Notes under the pieces: generated by a model | Databases searched by the model: none | What the model saw: only the letters and a program-made list of their open reading frames with translations | Told to the model about the DNA's origin: nothing | DNA from: Bacillota bacterium | Lineage (GTDB): Bacteria > Bacillota > Clostridia > Lachnospirales > Lachnospiraceae | NCBI GenBank assembly: GCA_023439505.1 | Contig: JAEXNR010000054.1 | Span: 1 to 50,695 of the forward strand | DNA: 50,695 nucleotides | Direction of reading: 5' to 3' | Shown: positions 17,296-26,954 of the stretch, piece after piece | Numbering within the stretch: the stretch's first letter is position 1 | How the letters are laid out: every line of letters begins with the position of its first letter | Translations under genes and position numbers: made by a program

Positions 17296-18744
17296 TCATT
17301 TTAATGTAAAGCTATCTAAAAGGTCCGTTTTCATACGATATAATTTATTGGATAAATCCACATATACGTTATGAGGATTGATTAAACGCTTGGCTTCGTC
17401 CCAAAGACTGTCCAGCTCCTTTTGGCAGTACGAGCGGATTTCCATGACAGAAGGAGAAGTATAGACGCATTCGCCTGCAAGAAACACAGGGACGAGTAAC
17501 TCTCTCAGGATATAGCTTCCAGGCTGTAGATAAGTCTTTTTCCAGGTCGCGATAGGATCGAATAATAACAATGGATTATCAGAAGAAAACTCTTCCTCAG
17601 CCAATGCAATCAGATCCGCTTTTACCTTATAGTTGTCCTTTTCATAGATACGATAGATTTTTTTATTTCCGGGATTTGTGATCTTCCATTGATTTTCTGA
17701 TAACTTTATCTTGGGAAGGAAGGTGCCGTTCCTTTGAATGGCAGCCAATTTATAGACACCGCCAAAGGAAGGACAATCTCTGGAGGTGATTAATTTGGTA
17801 CCAACGCCCCAGGAATCTATCTGAGCTCCCTGGGTTTTCAGTGAGTCAATTAAATACTCATCCAAATCACTGGATGCTGTGATGGAGGCATTGGGAAAGC
17901 CTGCATTATCCAACATTCTTCTGGATTTTTTGGAGAGATACGCAAGATCACCGCTGTCTAAGCGGATGCCATAGCGTTGGGGCATCTGCCCTTTATCCCG
18001 CAATTCGGTGAATACCCGAATGGCATTAGGAACACCGGAGCGCAGGGTGTCGTACGTATCAACCAGAAGAGTGGTGTTCTGGGGATATAGTTCTGCATAT
18101 TTACGAAAAGCAGTCAGTTCATCATCAAAGCTCATGATCCAGCTGTGGGCATGGGTTCCCAGTGCGGGCAAATCATATAATTTAGCAGACAATACGTTGC
18201 TGGTACCGATGCAACCGCCAATTACCGCCGCCCTGGCACCTAACGTACCGGCATCCGGTCCCTGGGCTCTTCGAAGACCAAATTCCATTACAGGAGCACC
18301 CTGTGCTGCATAAACAACGCGGGATGCTTTCGTGGCAATCAAACTTTGATGATTGATAATATTAAGTAACGCTGTCTCAACCAGCTGGGCTTCCATAATG
18401 GGAGCGATTACTTTAACCAGCGGCTCCATGGGAAAGACCACCGTACCTTCCGGGATGGCATAGATATCTCCGCTGAAATGAAAATTAAGGAGATAGGAGA
18501 GAAAATCTTCATTAAAGATCTCCAGACTCCTCAAGTATTCTATATCTTCATTCGTAAAATGTAATTCTTTTATATATTCAATGACCTGTTCAAGACCGGC
18601 GCATATTGCATAACCGCTTCCACTGGGATTTTCCCGGTAAAACACATCGAATACTACCAAATCATTGTTATTGTTATTAAAATAACCCTGCATCATTGTC
18701 AGTTCATAAAAGTCCGTCAGTAACGTCAAATTTTGTTTTTCCAT
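17296..18744 (-). CDS. pncB: Nicotinate phosphoribosyltransferase
   Basis: A 482-residue enzyme that joins nicotinate to phosphoribosyl pyrophosphate in NAD salvage. The N-terminal L-L-T-D-F-Y-E-L-T-M-M-Q-G-Y is the family start. A-R-A-A-V-I-G-G-C-I-G-T-S-N-V follows near residue 175, with G-T-H-A-H-S-W-I-M-S-F (near 210) holding the conserved histidine region, then L-D-S-G-D-L-A and G-V-G-T-K-L-I-T-S. The C-terminal domain is full length. An A-rich region and GGAGC precede the ATG, a weak ribosome-binding site. The VanY-type gene follows closely on the same strand and may be co-transcribed. Confidence 0.95.
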   Translation of the reverse strand: MEKQNLTLLTDFYELTMMQGYFNNNNNDLVVFDVFYRENPSGSGYAICAGLEQVIEYIKELHFTNEDIEYLRSLEIFNEDFLSYLLNFHFSGDIYAIPEGTVVFPMEPLVKVIAPIMEAQLVETALLNIINHQSLIATKASRVVYAAQGAPVMEFGLRRAQGPDAGTLGARAAVIGGCIGTSNVLSAKLYDLPALGTHAHSWIMSFDDELTAFRKYAELYPQNTTLLVDTYDTLRSGVPNAIRVFTELRDKGQMPQRYGIRLDSGDLAYLSKKSRRMLDNAGFPNASITASSDLDEYLIDSLKTQGAQIDSWGVGTKLITSRDCPSFGGVYKLAAIQRNGTFLPKIKLSENQWKITNPGNKKIYRIYEKDNYKVKADLIALAEEEFSSDNPLLLFDPIATWKKTYLQPGSYILRELLVPVFLAGECVYTSPSVMEIRSYCQKELDSLWDEAKRLINPHNVYVDLSNKLYRMKTDLLDSFTLK

Positions 18745-18975
18745 CTTTGCTCCTCATTTAACGTAATGCAATAGTGAAGGTGAAACTCCGTAACAAAAAA
18801 TGATTCGTATGCGGATTCGCTTTTGGCTATTACTTACAATAAATCCATTCATGATTGATTTTATCCCATATCGATATCATATCAAATTTGAATAGGAATT
18901 TTAAAATAATGTACATCATAACACAGCATATCTCAGAATCAAAGATAAATCAAGATAAGGAAGCAGTATTTTTTC

Positions 18976-21867
18976 TTATTTCTTGTGCTCCAATAAATGG
19001 ATGGTCTCCTCCAGTAACAATATCAAATCTGCTAATAACTCATAATTTTCCTCTGTCAAGACATCTTCTGCCCGTTTTGATAACTGGGCAATACGATTCA
19101 CACGGACATTCGCGGAGGTTCCTTTTAACTGATGCAGCAGCAATTTAACCTCAGGGTAATTTCCGTCATTTATATTGCGCTTCACTGCTTTCATTAATCC
19201 GCAGGCATGATCATAAAACTCCTTCAATAAAGCTTCACAGGTTTCTTTATCAAGGAAAGTTTCCTTAGAGAGTGCATCAATTGATTCTGTCAGGAGTGGG
19301 TGAACGGATTCTTTTTGATGATTTGTATTTTGACAGTATTTATTCAGCAATTCGATTAACTGTCCCAATTCCACCGGTTTACTGATATAATCATCCATTC
19401 CGGCCTGATAGCAGGACCTGTCGTCGCCTTCCATTGCACTGGCGGTCATTGCTACGATGGGCGTATGACATTTTCCATTCTCAAGAACTCTGATCTGTTC
19501 GGTTGCTTCAAAGCCATTCAGAATGGGCATTTGACAGTCCATAAAGATGACATCATAAACTTTTGAATGAAATGCCTTGAGTGCCTCTGCTCCATTCTTG
19601 GCAACATCGCATGTGATACCAATCATTTTCACGAGAGCGGTGAAGAAATGTATGTTAAAGTCATTGTCTTCCACCAGCAATATATTCAAATCGCAATTGA
19701 TGATGTTGGTGTGAAGCGATTGGTTGAAGGAAGTGCTTTGTACCTGCTCCAACAAATTAGACGAGGGAGAGTCAGGTAAGGGTTCCTGTCCGGAGGGATA
19801 TTTGTCCGGGTCTTTTTCCAGGACGACATTAAAATAAAAAGTGGATCCAACGCCAGACTCGCTTATAAGGTGGATCTGACCATCCATTAGTTCCACCAGA
19901 CGTTTGCTGATTACCAATCCCAGCCCCGTTCCTTCGGATATGGGGCTATCCGAGACGTTGACCTGACTAAAGGACTGAAACAGCTTACCTAACTCTGATT
20001 CAGGAATGCCGATTCCTGTATCCTTTACTGTAAATAACAATTCCAGGGCGTCCATTGTTTCTTTTTCCAGTGATACAGTAACGACAATGGCGCCTCGTTC
20101 GGTAAATTTGACTGCGTTATTAATCAGATTATTTAGGATCTGCCCGAGTTTAACCGGGTCACCTAAGGCGTGCCATGGGACTGTTTCCCCGATCGTTAAG
20201 GAAAGGGTCAGACCCTTTCCGGAGGCTTTGGCATCGAAGAGCTTAACACAGGAATGAATCACCTTTCGAAGTTCGAAGGGCTTCTTCACCAGCTCCAATT
20301 TTCCGGCTTCGATTTTGGAGATATCCAGAATATTATTAATAATCTCTAATAAGTAATCGGTAGAGATCTTCATCGTCATAACGTAATCCTGCTGCTCTTT
20401 GGTTAGCGGAGTATATTCCAACAGCTGTAAAAATCCGATGATACCATTCATAGGGGTTCTGATTTCATGACTCATACTGGCAAGAAAGCTGCTTTTCGCA
20501 CGATTCGCAGACTCCGCCTGATCTCTGGAACGTACCAGAGCGGCCTCGCTTTGTATCAGGGCCTGATTGGCATTTTCCAACTCACGGGTTCGTTCTTTTA
20601 CTTTATCCTCCAAATGATTGATATAGGCAGACAATTGATCCGCCATATGATTAAAGGATTTGGCAAGCATTCCAATTTCATCATTACGATAGACATTTGC
20701 CCGGTTGCTAAGCTCTCCGGTGGAAAGCTTTTCAGCAGTTTCAACCAATTGATGAATTGGATTCAGGAGAATTCCTATTAGTTTAAGATAAATTAACAAT
20801 GCGATAAGAAGCGCGATAAAAGATAATAAAATAGAGATTGCGATGTCATTATTCAGTACTTTGGTATATTTGCTTTCCGGTATAGCAGTAATAATTAACC
20901 AATCAAGACCCTCATTATTATATTCCGTAATCCGAATATGAAATTTCTCGAAGCCCTCCCGGCGGATACTGTCAAGTTTAGTGGATTCAAACTTATGATA
21001 GGTTTCCACAATAGAGGAGCCGGCAACATCATCCAGTTGAAATCTGTGCAGCGAACCGTCATTAGAATAGGTGAAGTTGGGCCGGGCGAAAGAATTTGCC
21101 ACCAATTCTCCGGTTTCCTTTTCCACGATATAAGCAATGGCGTTACTGCTTTTCACAATTTGCGCCAGTGTGTTGTTTAGTTCGGATAAGGTTATATGGG
21201 TTCCTAAGACACCTTGAAAGCGGCCCTGAGTATCATAGATGGGATAGGCTGCGGTCAGTGCCAGATCATCTTTTATAAAATGTTTATAGATGGACGAGAA
21301 TACAGGTTCTCCTTTTTCTTTGGCAAGCGTATACCAATCTCTGGTTCGGGGATCAAATGTACCGTAATCGTAAAGAAAGTTTCCGGCAGACAAATCATCT
21401 CTGGTGGAATAATACCAGGAGTGGCCGTTTGTTTGGGCGTTGCTGTGGTAAAGCTCAATTTTGTTCTCGGAGTTTCTTCTGGCCCCATAGTATTCACCGT
21501 CTTTTGTTCCATAACTAAAACTATAGATCTCGTCCCCGCTGGAATGAATAACATTTGCAAAGAAGATATCCCGTTTGGTTTCATCCTTCAGATCAAGCAG
21601 ATTATCACGAAGAAAAATCTGATAGCCTGCATTATTTTTCATCGGGGTTGAAAGGAGCGTATTGATGTCTCCATTGATATCATGATTCGCATCATCTTCG
21701 ATCATGGATATGGTTTCGTCAATGGAAGATCTCCAATGATAGAATATGATGAAGGAGATGGAACCAATACAAAAAACAATAAATATGATAAAGGTTAAAA
21801 TGAGGAATACCTTCAATGATTTCTTTGGCTTCTCCGGAGCGGTTATTGGTGATTTAGCAAAATCCAT
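18976..21867 (-). CDS. Hybrid sensor histidine kinase (Cache, HAMP, HisKA, HATPase, REC, HPt)
   Basis: A 963-residue membrane phosphorelay protein. Order: TM1 (about 19-42); extracellular double-Cache-like sensor (about 45-335, with F-D-P-R-T-R-D-W-Y near 171-179 and A-Y-P-I-Y-D near 207); TM2 (about 343-366); HAMP (about 366-420) and a coiled coil; HisKA with phosphorylated H467 in S-M-S-H-E-I-R-T-P; HATPase with N-A-V-K-F-T, D-T-G-I-G-I and G-T-G-L-G-L (about 570-682); receiver domain (about 727-843) with E-D acidic pocket, D777 and K-P; and a C-terminal HPt domain with H912 in L-L-H-Q-L-K-G-T. All relay residues are present, so a multistep relay to an unlinked output is expected. No response regulator with a DNA-binding domain lies beside it. 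The sensor type suggests a small extracellular ligand. Confidence 0.95.
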   Translation of the reverse strand: MDFAKSPITAPEKPKKSLKVFLILTFIIFIVFCIGSISFIIFYHWRSSIDETISMIEDDANHDINGDINTLLSTPMKNNAGYQIFLRDNLLDLKDETKRDIFFANVIHSSGDEIYSFSYGTKDGEYYGARRNSENKIELYHSNAQTNGHSWYYSTRDDLSAGNFLYDYGTFDPRTRDWYTLAKEKGEPVFSSIYKHFIKDDLALTAAYPIYDTQGRFQGVLGTHITLSELNNTLAQIVKSSNAIAYIVEKETGELVANSFARPNFTYSNDGSLHRFQLDDVAGSSIVETYHKFESTKLDSIRREGFEKFHIRITEYNNEGLDWLIITAIPESKYTKVLNNDIAISILLSFIALLIALLIYLKLIGILLNPIHQLVETAEKLSTGELSNRANVYRNDEIGMLAKSFNHMADQLSAYINHLEDKVKERTRELENANQALIQSEAALVRSRDQAESANRAKSSFLASMSHEIRTPMNGIIGFLQLLEYTPLTKEQQDYVMTMKISTDYLLEIINNILDISKIEAGKLELVKKPFELRKVIHSCVKLFDAKASGKGLTLSLTIGETVPWHALGDPVKLGQILNNLINNAVKFTERGAIVVTVSLEKETMDALELLFTVKDTGIGIPESELGKLFQSFSQVNVSDSPISEGTGLGLVISKRLVELMDGQIHLISESGVGSTFYFNVVLEKDPDKYPSGQEPLPDSPSSNLLEQVQSTSFNQSLHTNIINCDLNILLVEDNDFNIHFFTALVKMIGITCDVAKNGAEALKAFHSKVYDVIFMDCQMPILNGFEATEQIRVLENGKCHTPIVAMTASAMEGDDRSCYQAGMDDYISKPVELGQLIELLNKYCQNTNHQKESVHPLLTESIDALSKETFLDKETCEALLKEFYDHACGLMKAVKRNINDGNYPEVKLLLHQLKGTSANVRVNRIAQLSKRAEDVLTEENYELLADLILLLEETIHLLEHKK

Positions 21868-22085
21868 ATTATTTCATCCTTTCGCACAAGTTTTTAGGAA
21901 ATTACGAAAAACCCGCAATAAAGGATGGATCCATATTGCAAGGTCTTCATAGATTGGATGTAAATAATCTACATATTTCGAGCGTTTTCTACTAAAGTAA
22001 ATTAATTATATCATAGAAAAAAAGATAGGGATATTGGAATATAAAAAATCACTGTTTCCAGGGCAAAACAAATACGGGAAAGCTA

Positions 22086-22114
22086 TTGACATTCGCACTA
22101 TTATATACTATCAT
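22086..22114 (+). promoter_or_regulatory. Promoter for the T-box/ileS transcript
   Basis: TTGACA (22086-22091), a 17-base spacer and TATCAT (22109-22114), about 27 bases before the T-box stem I. Confidence 0.85.
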
Positions 22115-22140
22115 TAACAAAAATCGTTAAATGCTTTGAC

Positions 22141-22389
22141 GGAGAGAGTAAGCATATTGTGAAGCTTTCAGCGAGCCGGGAACAGTGTGAGCCCGGTACC
22201 AGTAACTTATGTCTGAAAATCACTCCATAGCTGCAAGACCCAAAGGTGTGGTAGATGCCAACCGAGTAGATCAAGCCGGTATCTGCCGTTATCAGGATAA
22301 TGTATGACTGCCTTTTGGGCAAAGTATGTGAAACAGGTGGTATATGAAAGCAGACGCTCTCATCCTTTTTCGGGATGTGGGCTTTTTTT
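22141..22389 (+). promoter_or_regulatory. Isoleucine T-box riboswitch
   Basis: A tRNA-sensing leader ahead of ileS. Stem I begins with GGAGAGAGTAAGC. Its distal part has GCGAGCCGGG-AACAGTGTGAG-CCCGG, and the descending side holds the specifier loop GAAAATCACT with ATC (22219-22221), the isoleucine codon. After the stem II/III region comes the T-box-like AGGTGGTA (22336-22343), which pairs with the NCCA end of uncharged tRNA. The intrinsic terminator GCTCTCATCC...GGGATGTGGGC (22356-22382) with a T7 run follows. Uncharged tRNA-Ile should favour the antiterminator and so raise ileS expression. Confidence 0.9.
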
Positions 22390-22468
22390 AATTAAAAATA
22401 ACAGCTATTGGACAAAATGAAGTAAAAGTATGATGTGATCGTTTATTTTAGAATTAAGGAGGAATATC

Positions 22469-25400
22469 ATGTACGATAAGGTATCAACGGATTTAAACTT
22501 TGTCGATCGGGAGAAAAAAGTTTTAAAGTTCTGGCAGGAGAATAAGATATTTGAGGCCAGCATTGAGGAGAGAAAAGAAGGTGAGACGTTTACGTTCTAT
22601 GACGGACCGCCGACAGCCAACGGAAAACCCCATATCGGTCATGTCTTAACGAGAGTAATCAAGGATATGATCCCAAGATACAGAACCATGAAGGGATATC
22701 AGGTACTTCGTAAGGCAGGATGGGATACACACGGACTTCCGGTAGAGCTTGAGGTTGAGAAAAAGCTTGGTATTGACGGTAAGGAGCAGATCGAAGAATA
22801 CGGTTTGGAACCGTTTTTAAAGGAATGCAAAGAAAGTGTTTGGAAGTATAAAGGCATGTGGGAAGACTTCTCCGGTACGGTAGGTTTCTGGGCGGACATG
22901 GAGGACCCCTATGTCACATATCATAATGAATACATTGAATCCGTATGGTGGTCTTTAAAACAGATCTGGGAGAAAGGACTGTTATATAAGGGATTTAAGA
23001 TCGTACCTTATTGTCCGAGATGCGGAACCCCTCTGTCCAGCCACGAGGTAGCGCAGGGGTATAAGGATGTAAAAGAGAAATCGGTTATTGCAAAATTTAA
23101 GCTGAAGGGAACAGACAACGAGTTTATTTTGGCGTGGACCACAACCCCATGGACACTTCCTTCCAACGTAGCACTTTGTGTTAACCCGGAAGAAACTTAT
23201 GTTAAAGTCAGCGTATCTGTAGATGCCAAGGGAAATGTAATAAAAACCGGCGGATGTTCCTGCGGACATGATCATGGTTCTCATCATGGACAGGAGGGCA
23301 AGAATGAAGCGGTCGCAGTCGGCACGGAGAAATATATTCTTGCCAAGGCACTCCTTGGTGTTATAGAAGGCGATTATGAAATAGAAGAAACATATTCGGG
23401 TAAGGATCTGGAATACAAGGAATACGAGCCCCTCTTTGATTATGCGACACCGGATAAAAAGTGTTATTATGTTACCTGTGACAATTATGTTACCTTATCC
23501 GATGGTACCGGAGTGGTTCATATTGCACCCGCTTTTGGTGAAGATGACAACAGGGTAGGTAAACTATATGATCTGCCGTTTGTTCAGCTCATTGACGGAA
23601 AAGGAGAATTCAAGCCGGAAGCAACGGATTATGCCGGGATGTTTTGCAAGAAGGCAGATGAGCCGATCATGAAAGATCTTGCCGGAAAAGGTTTGCTATT
23701 TAAAGTCTTAAAGTTTGAACACAGCTATCCGTTTTGCTGGCGCTGCGACACCCCCTTAATTTATTATGCGAGAGAATCCTGGTTTATAAAGATGACTGCT
23801 GTTAAGGAACAGCTGATTGAGAATAACAATACCATTAACTGGATGCCGGAGAGTATCGGTCAGGGCCGTTTCGGGGATTGGTTAAAGAATGTACAGGATT
23901 GGGGACTCTCCCGTGACCGATATTGGGGAACGCCGCTTCCAATCTGGGAATGTGAGGATGGACACCGTCATTGTATCGGCAGCATCGAAGAATTAAAATC
24001 CATGTCCGAGAACTGTCCCGAGGATATCGAGCTGCATCGGCCGTTTATTGATGCGGTTACGATCACCTGTCCGGAATGCGGTAAGAAGATGACCCGTGTT
24101 AAACCGGTAATTGACTGCTGGTATGATTCCGGCTCCATGCCCTTTGCCCAGTGGCATTATCCCTTTGAGAACAAGGAAATCTTTCAGGAGAATTTCCCGG
24201 CTGATTTTATCAGTGAGGCAGTGGATCAGACGAGAGGGTGGTTCTATTCCCTGCTGGCCATCTCTACCTTGATCTTTGAGAGAGCACCCTTTAAAAACGT
24301 TATTGTATTAGGTCATGTTCAGGATGAGAATGGACAGAAGATGTCTAAGTCCAAAGGAAATGCTGTGGATCCGTTTGATGCGTTAAATCAGCATGGCGCT
24401 GATGCAATCCGTTGGTATTTTTATATTAATTCCGCGCTCTGGCTGCCAAACCGTTTCCACCACGGGGCAGTGACGGAGGGACAGCGAAAATTTATGGGTA
24501 CCTTTTGGAATACCTATGCTTTCTTTGTGTTGTATGCAAATATCGATGGGTTCGATGCCTCCAAATATCAATTAGAATATAATAAGCTGCCGGTGATGGA
24601 TAAATGGCTGCTATCAAAACTCAACACCCTGATTAAATCTGTGGATGAGCTTCTGGATCATTATAAAATTACAGAAGCAGCCAGACTTATGGCAGATTTT
24701 GTAGATGAGTTAAGTAACTGGTATGTTAGAAGAAGCAGAGAACGCTTCTGGACGAAGGATATGGTACAGGATAAGATCAATGCCTATATGACGCTTTATA
24801 CCGCATTAGTGGAGTTATCTAAGCTTGCCGCACCGTTTATTCCGTTCATGACCGAAGACATCTATCAGAATCTGGTGGTAAACATTAATAAGAGTGCGCC
24901 AAAGAGCGTTCATCTTTGTGATTATCCAACTTATAACGAAGCGTATATTGATGGTGAATTAGAGAAGAATATGGAAGAGGTACTTGAAATCGTTGTACTT
25001 GGTCGTGCCTGCAGAAATGCGGCTAATATCAAGAACCGACAGCCCATCGGCAAGATGTTTGTGAAAGCTGACACAACGCTTTCCGAATTCTATCAGGATA
25101 TTATTTTGGAAGAATTGAATGTGAAAGAGATCCTCTTTACCCAGGATGTCAGAGCATTTACCTCGTATACCTTTAAGCCGCAGCTGCGTACGCTTGGACC
25201 TAAATTCGGGAAGCAGATCGGAGCAATCCGTACCATTCTGGCTGAGCTGAACGGAAATGAGGCGATGGATGAATTAAACGCCACAGGAAAGCTCAAGATC
25301 TTGCTGGAAGGCGGTGAAGCCGTTCTTGATCAGGAGGACTTGTTAATTGAAACAGCGCAGACGGAAGGGTATGTTTCTGATTCTGATCATGGAGTTACGG

Positions 25401-25687
25401 TAGTACTGGATACCAATCTGACTCAGGACTTGATTGAAGAAGGCTTTGTGAGAGAAATCATCAGTAAAATTCAAACCATGCGTAAGGATGCGGGCTTTGA
25501 GGTAATGGATCATATCCGTATTTTCCAAAATGGAAACGATAAGATCAAAGCAATTATGGAGCGTAACGGTGAGCAAATCCAGTCCGAGGTACTGGCGGAA
25601 GAATTGATATTTGATACGGAACAGGGGGTTACAAAATCCTGGAATTTAAATGGAGAAGAAGTAACCTTAGGTGTGGAAAAAATATAA
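22469..25687 (+). CDS. ileS: Isoleucyl-tRNA synthetase
   Basis: A 1072-residue class I synthetase that charges tRNA-Ile and edits valine. The HIGH motif is at 55-58 (N-G-K-P-H-I-G-H) and KMSKS at 624-628. The CP1 editing domain (about 190-400) shows W-T-T-T-P-W-T-L-P and G-T-G-V-V-H-I-A-P-A-F-G-E-D. The C-terminal region is the longer type with an anticodon-binding and beta-rich tail and no zinc-finger end. Unusually, residues 261-280 within the editing domain carry a Gly/Cys/His-rich insertion (C-S-C-G-H-D-H-G-S-H-H). AAGGAGG precedes the ATG. Expression is controlled by the T-box upstream. Confidence 0.97.
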   Translation: MYDKVSTDLNFVDREKKVLKFWQENKIFEASIEERKEGETFTFYDGPPTANGKPHIGHVLTRVIKDMIPRYRTMKGYQVLRKAGWDTHGLPVELEVEKKLGIDGKEQIEEYGLEPFLKECKESVWKYKGMWEDFSGTVGFWADMEDPYVTYHNEYIESVWWSLKQIWEKGLLYKGFKIVPYCPRCGTPLSSHEVAQGYKDVKEKSVIAKFKLKGTDNEFILAWTTTPWTLPSNVALCVNPEETYVKVSVSVDAKGNVIKTGGCSCGHDHGSHHGQEGKNEAVAVGTEKYILAKALLGVIEGDYEIEETYSGKDLEYKEYEPLFDYATPDKKCYYVTCDNYVTLSDGTGVVHIAPAFGEDDNRVGKLYDLPFVQLIDGKGEFKPEATDYAGMFCKKADEPIMKDLAGKGLLFKVLKFEHSYPFCWRCDTPLIYYARESWFIKMTAVKEQLIENNNTINWMPESIGQGRFGDWLKNVQDWGLSRDRYWGTPLPIWECEDGHRHCIGSIEELKSMSENCPEDIELHRPFIDAVTITCPECGKKMTRVKPVIDCWYDSGSMPFAQWHYPFENKEIFQENFPADFISEAVDQTRGWFYSLLAISTLIFERAPFKNVIVLGHVQDENGQKMSKSKGNAVDPFDALNQHGADAIRWYFYINSALWLPNRFHHGAVTEGQRKFMGTFWNTYAFFVLYANIDGFDASKYQLEYNKLPVMDKWLLSKLNTLIKSVDELLDHYKITEAARLMADFVDELSNWYVRRSRERFWTKDMVQDKINAYMTLYTALVELSKLAAPFIPFMTEDIYQNLVVNINKSAPKSVHLCDYPTYNEAYIDGELEKNMEEVLEIVVLGRACRNAANIKNRQPIGKMFVKADTTLSEFYQDIILEELNVKEILFTQDVRAFTSYTFKPQLRTLGPKFGKQIGAIRTILAELNGNEAMDELNATGKLKILLEGGEAVLDQEDLLIETAQTEGYVSDSDHGVTVVLDTNLTQDLIEEGFVREIISKIQTMRKDAGFEVMDHIRIFQNGNDKIKAIMERNGEQIQSEVLAEELIFDTEQGVTKSWNLNGEEVTLGVEKI

Positions 25688-25841
25688 GCTTCTATGTTTG
25701 AAATATTTGTGAAATAACGGAATTTACTTTTCATTTTGCTTTAGATATGATATAAAGTAATATAGAACTTAGAATAAAGACTGTTAAGTTTGTTGTTATC
25801 AGTACACTTTACAGCTTTTAAAAGAGGAAAGGAATATCAGA

Positions 25842-26930
25842 ATGAACAAGAAAGTATTAATTGTTGCGATTGGCATGTGCGTGATGTTACTTGCAGGGGG
25901 TTGCGGTAAGAAGGATGTTGAAAAGGGCACACCAAGAAATGAGACAGACCAGGCAGTCACGCTTACAAAAGGGGACTACAAGTTAAGCAAATATATCAAA
26001 CTAGGCGATTATAAGAATATTCCCGTTACCGTTGAACCCATTGCTGTCACAGAGGAAGATATTGATAAGGCCATTCAGCAGGATCTGGCAGCAAATGCAA
26101 AGGATGTTGAGATTACCGACAGACCGGCACAAGAGGGCGATACCGTGAATATCGATTATGAAGGATTAAAAGACGGCGTAGCATTTGATGGCGGTACGGA
26201 CAAAGCATATGATCTTATTTTAGGTTCCGGTAAATTTATCCCCGGGTTTGAAGATCAGTTAGTCGGCACCAATAAAGGTGATAAAGTGGAAGTGAAGGTC
26301 ACCTTCCCCGAGGATTACCAACAAGCGGATCTTGCAGGACAACCTGTGGTATTTAATGTAACCGTAAATGAAATAAAACAATCGGTGGTACCTGAATTAT
26401 CTGAAGACTTTGTCAAAAATACAATGAACATGGATAATGTTGACGCTTATAAGACCAGTGTTCGTACGAAGCTGGAAGAGCAGAACAAGACTACCATGAG
26501 AGATAATAAGACCAACAGTGTGATGACGGCGATTGAAGAGAATTCTAAGATAGAAGTACCTCAGGTGTTAACAGATTACTACTACAATTCCTTCAAAAAT
26601 GATTATATTCAATATGCCACCACGTACGGAATGGATTTAAACGGTCTGATTCAGGCATTCGGAATGACAAAGGAAGATTTCGATAAGAAGGCCGATGAGT
26701 ATGGACAGTCGAAAGCAAAGCAGGAATTGGTGATCAAAGCGATTATTAAGGCTGAGAAGATGGATCTGACGGATGAGGAATATCAGACAGGTGTAGACAA
26801 AATTCTCAGTGATTATGGTTATGAGTCAGAAGAAAAATTATATGAAAGCGTATCCAAAGAAATCGTCCGTGAAAATCTGTTATGGCAGAAAGCCATTGAT
26901 TTTGTTACGGATCAGGCGGTAGAATCATAA
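25842..26930 (+). CDS. Trigger factor-like FKBP lipoprotein
   Basis: A 362-residue protein related to trigger factor but with a lipoprotein signal (M-L-L-A-G-G-C, Cys at 25) in place of the ribosome-binding domain. Residues about 115-210 are an FKBP-type peptidyl-prolyl isomerase domain (G-D-T-V-N-I-D-Y-E-G and G-S-G-K-F-I-P-G-F-E-D-Q-L-V-G are visible). Residues about 215-355 are the helical trigger-factor C-terminal chaperone domain. It is expected to sit on the outer face of the membrane and help fold secreted proteins, an inference from signal and domains. AAAGAGGAAAGGA precedes the ATG. The radical SAM gene follows 24 bases downstream, probably co-transcribed. Confidence 0.85.
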   Translation: MNKKVLIVAIGMCVMLLAGGCGKKDVEKGTPRNETDQAVTLTKGDYKLSKYIKLGDYKNIPVTVEPIAVTEEDIDKAIQQDLAANAKDVEITDRPAQEGDTVNIDYEGLKDGVAFDGGTDKAYDLILGSGKFIPGFEDQLVGTNKGDKVEVKVTFPEDYQQADLAGQPVVFNVTVNEIKQSVVPELSEDFVKNTMNMDNVDAYKTSVRTKLEEQNKTTMRDNKTNSVMTAIEENSKIEVPQVLTDYYYNSFKNDYIQYATTYGMDLNGLIQAFGMTKEDFDKKADEYGQSKAKQELVIKAIIKAEKMDLTDEEYQTGVDKILSDYGYESEEKLYESVSKEIVRENLLWQKAIDFVTDQAVES

Positions 26931-26954
26931 AATAAATTTGGAAGTGAAAAAGCC

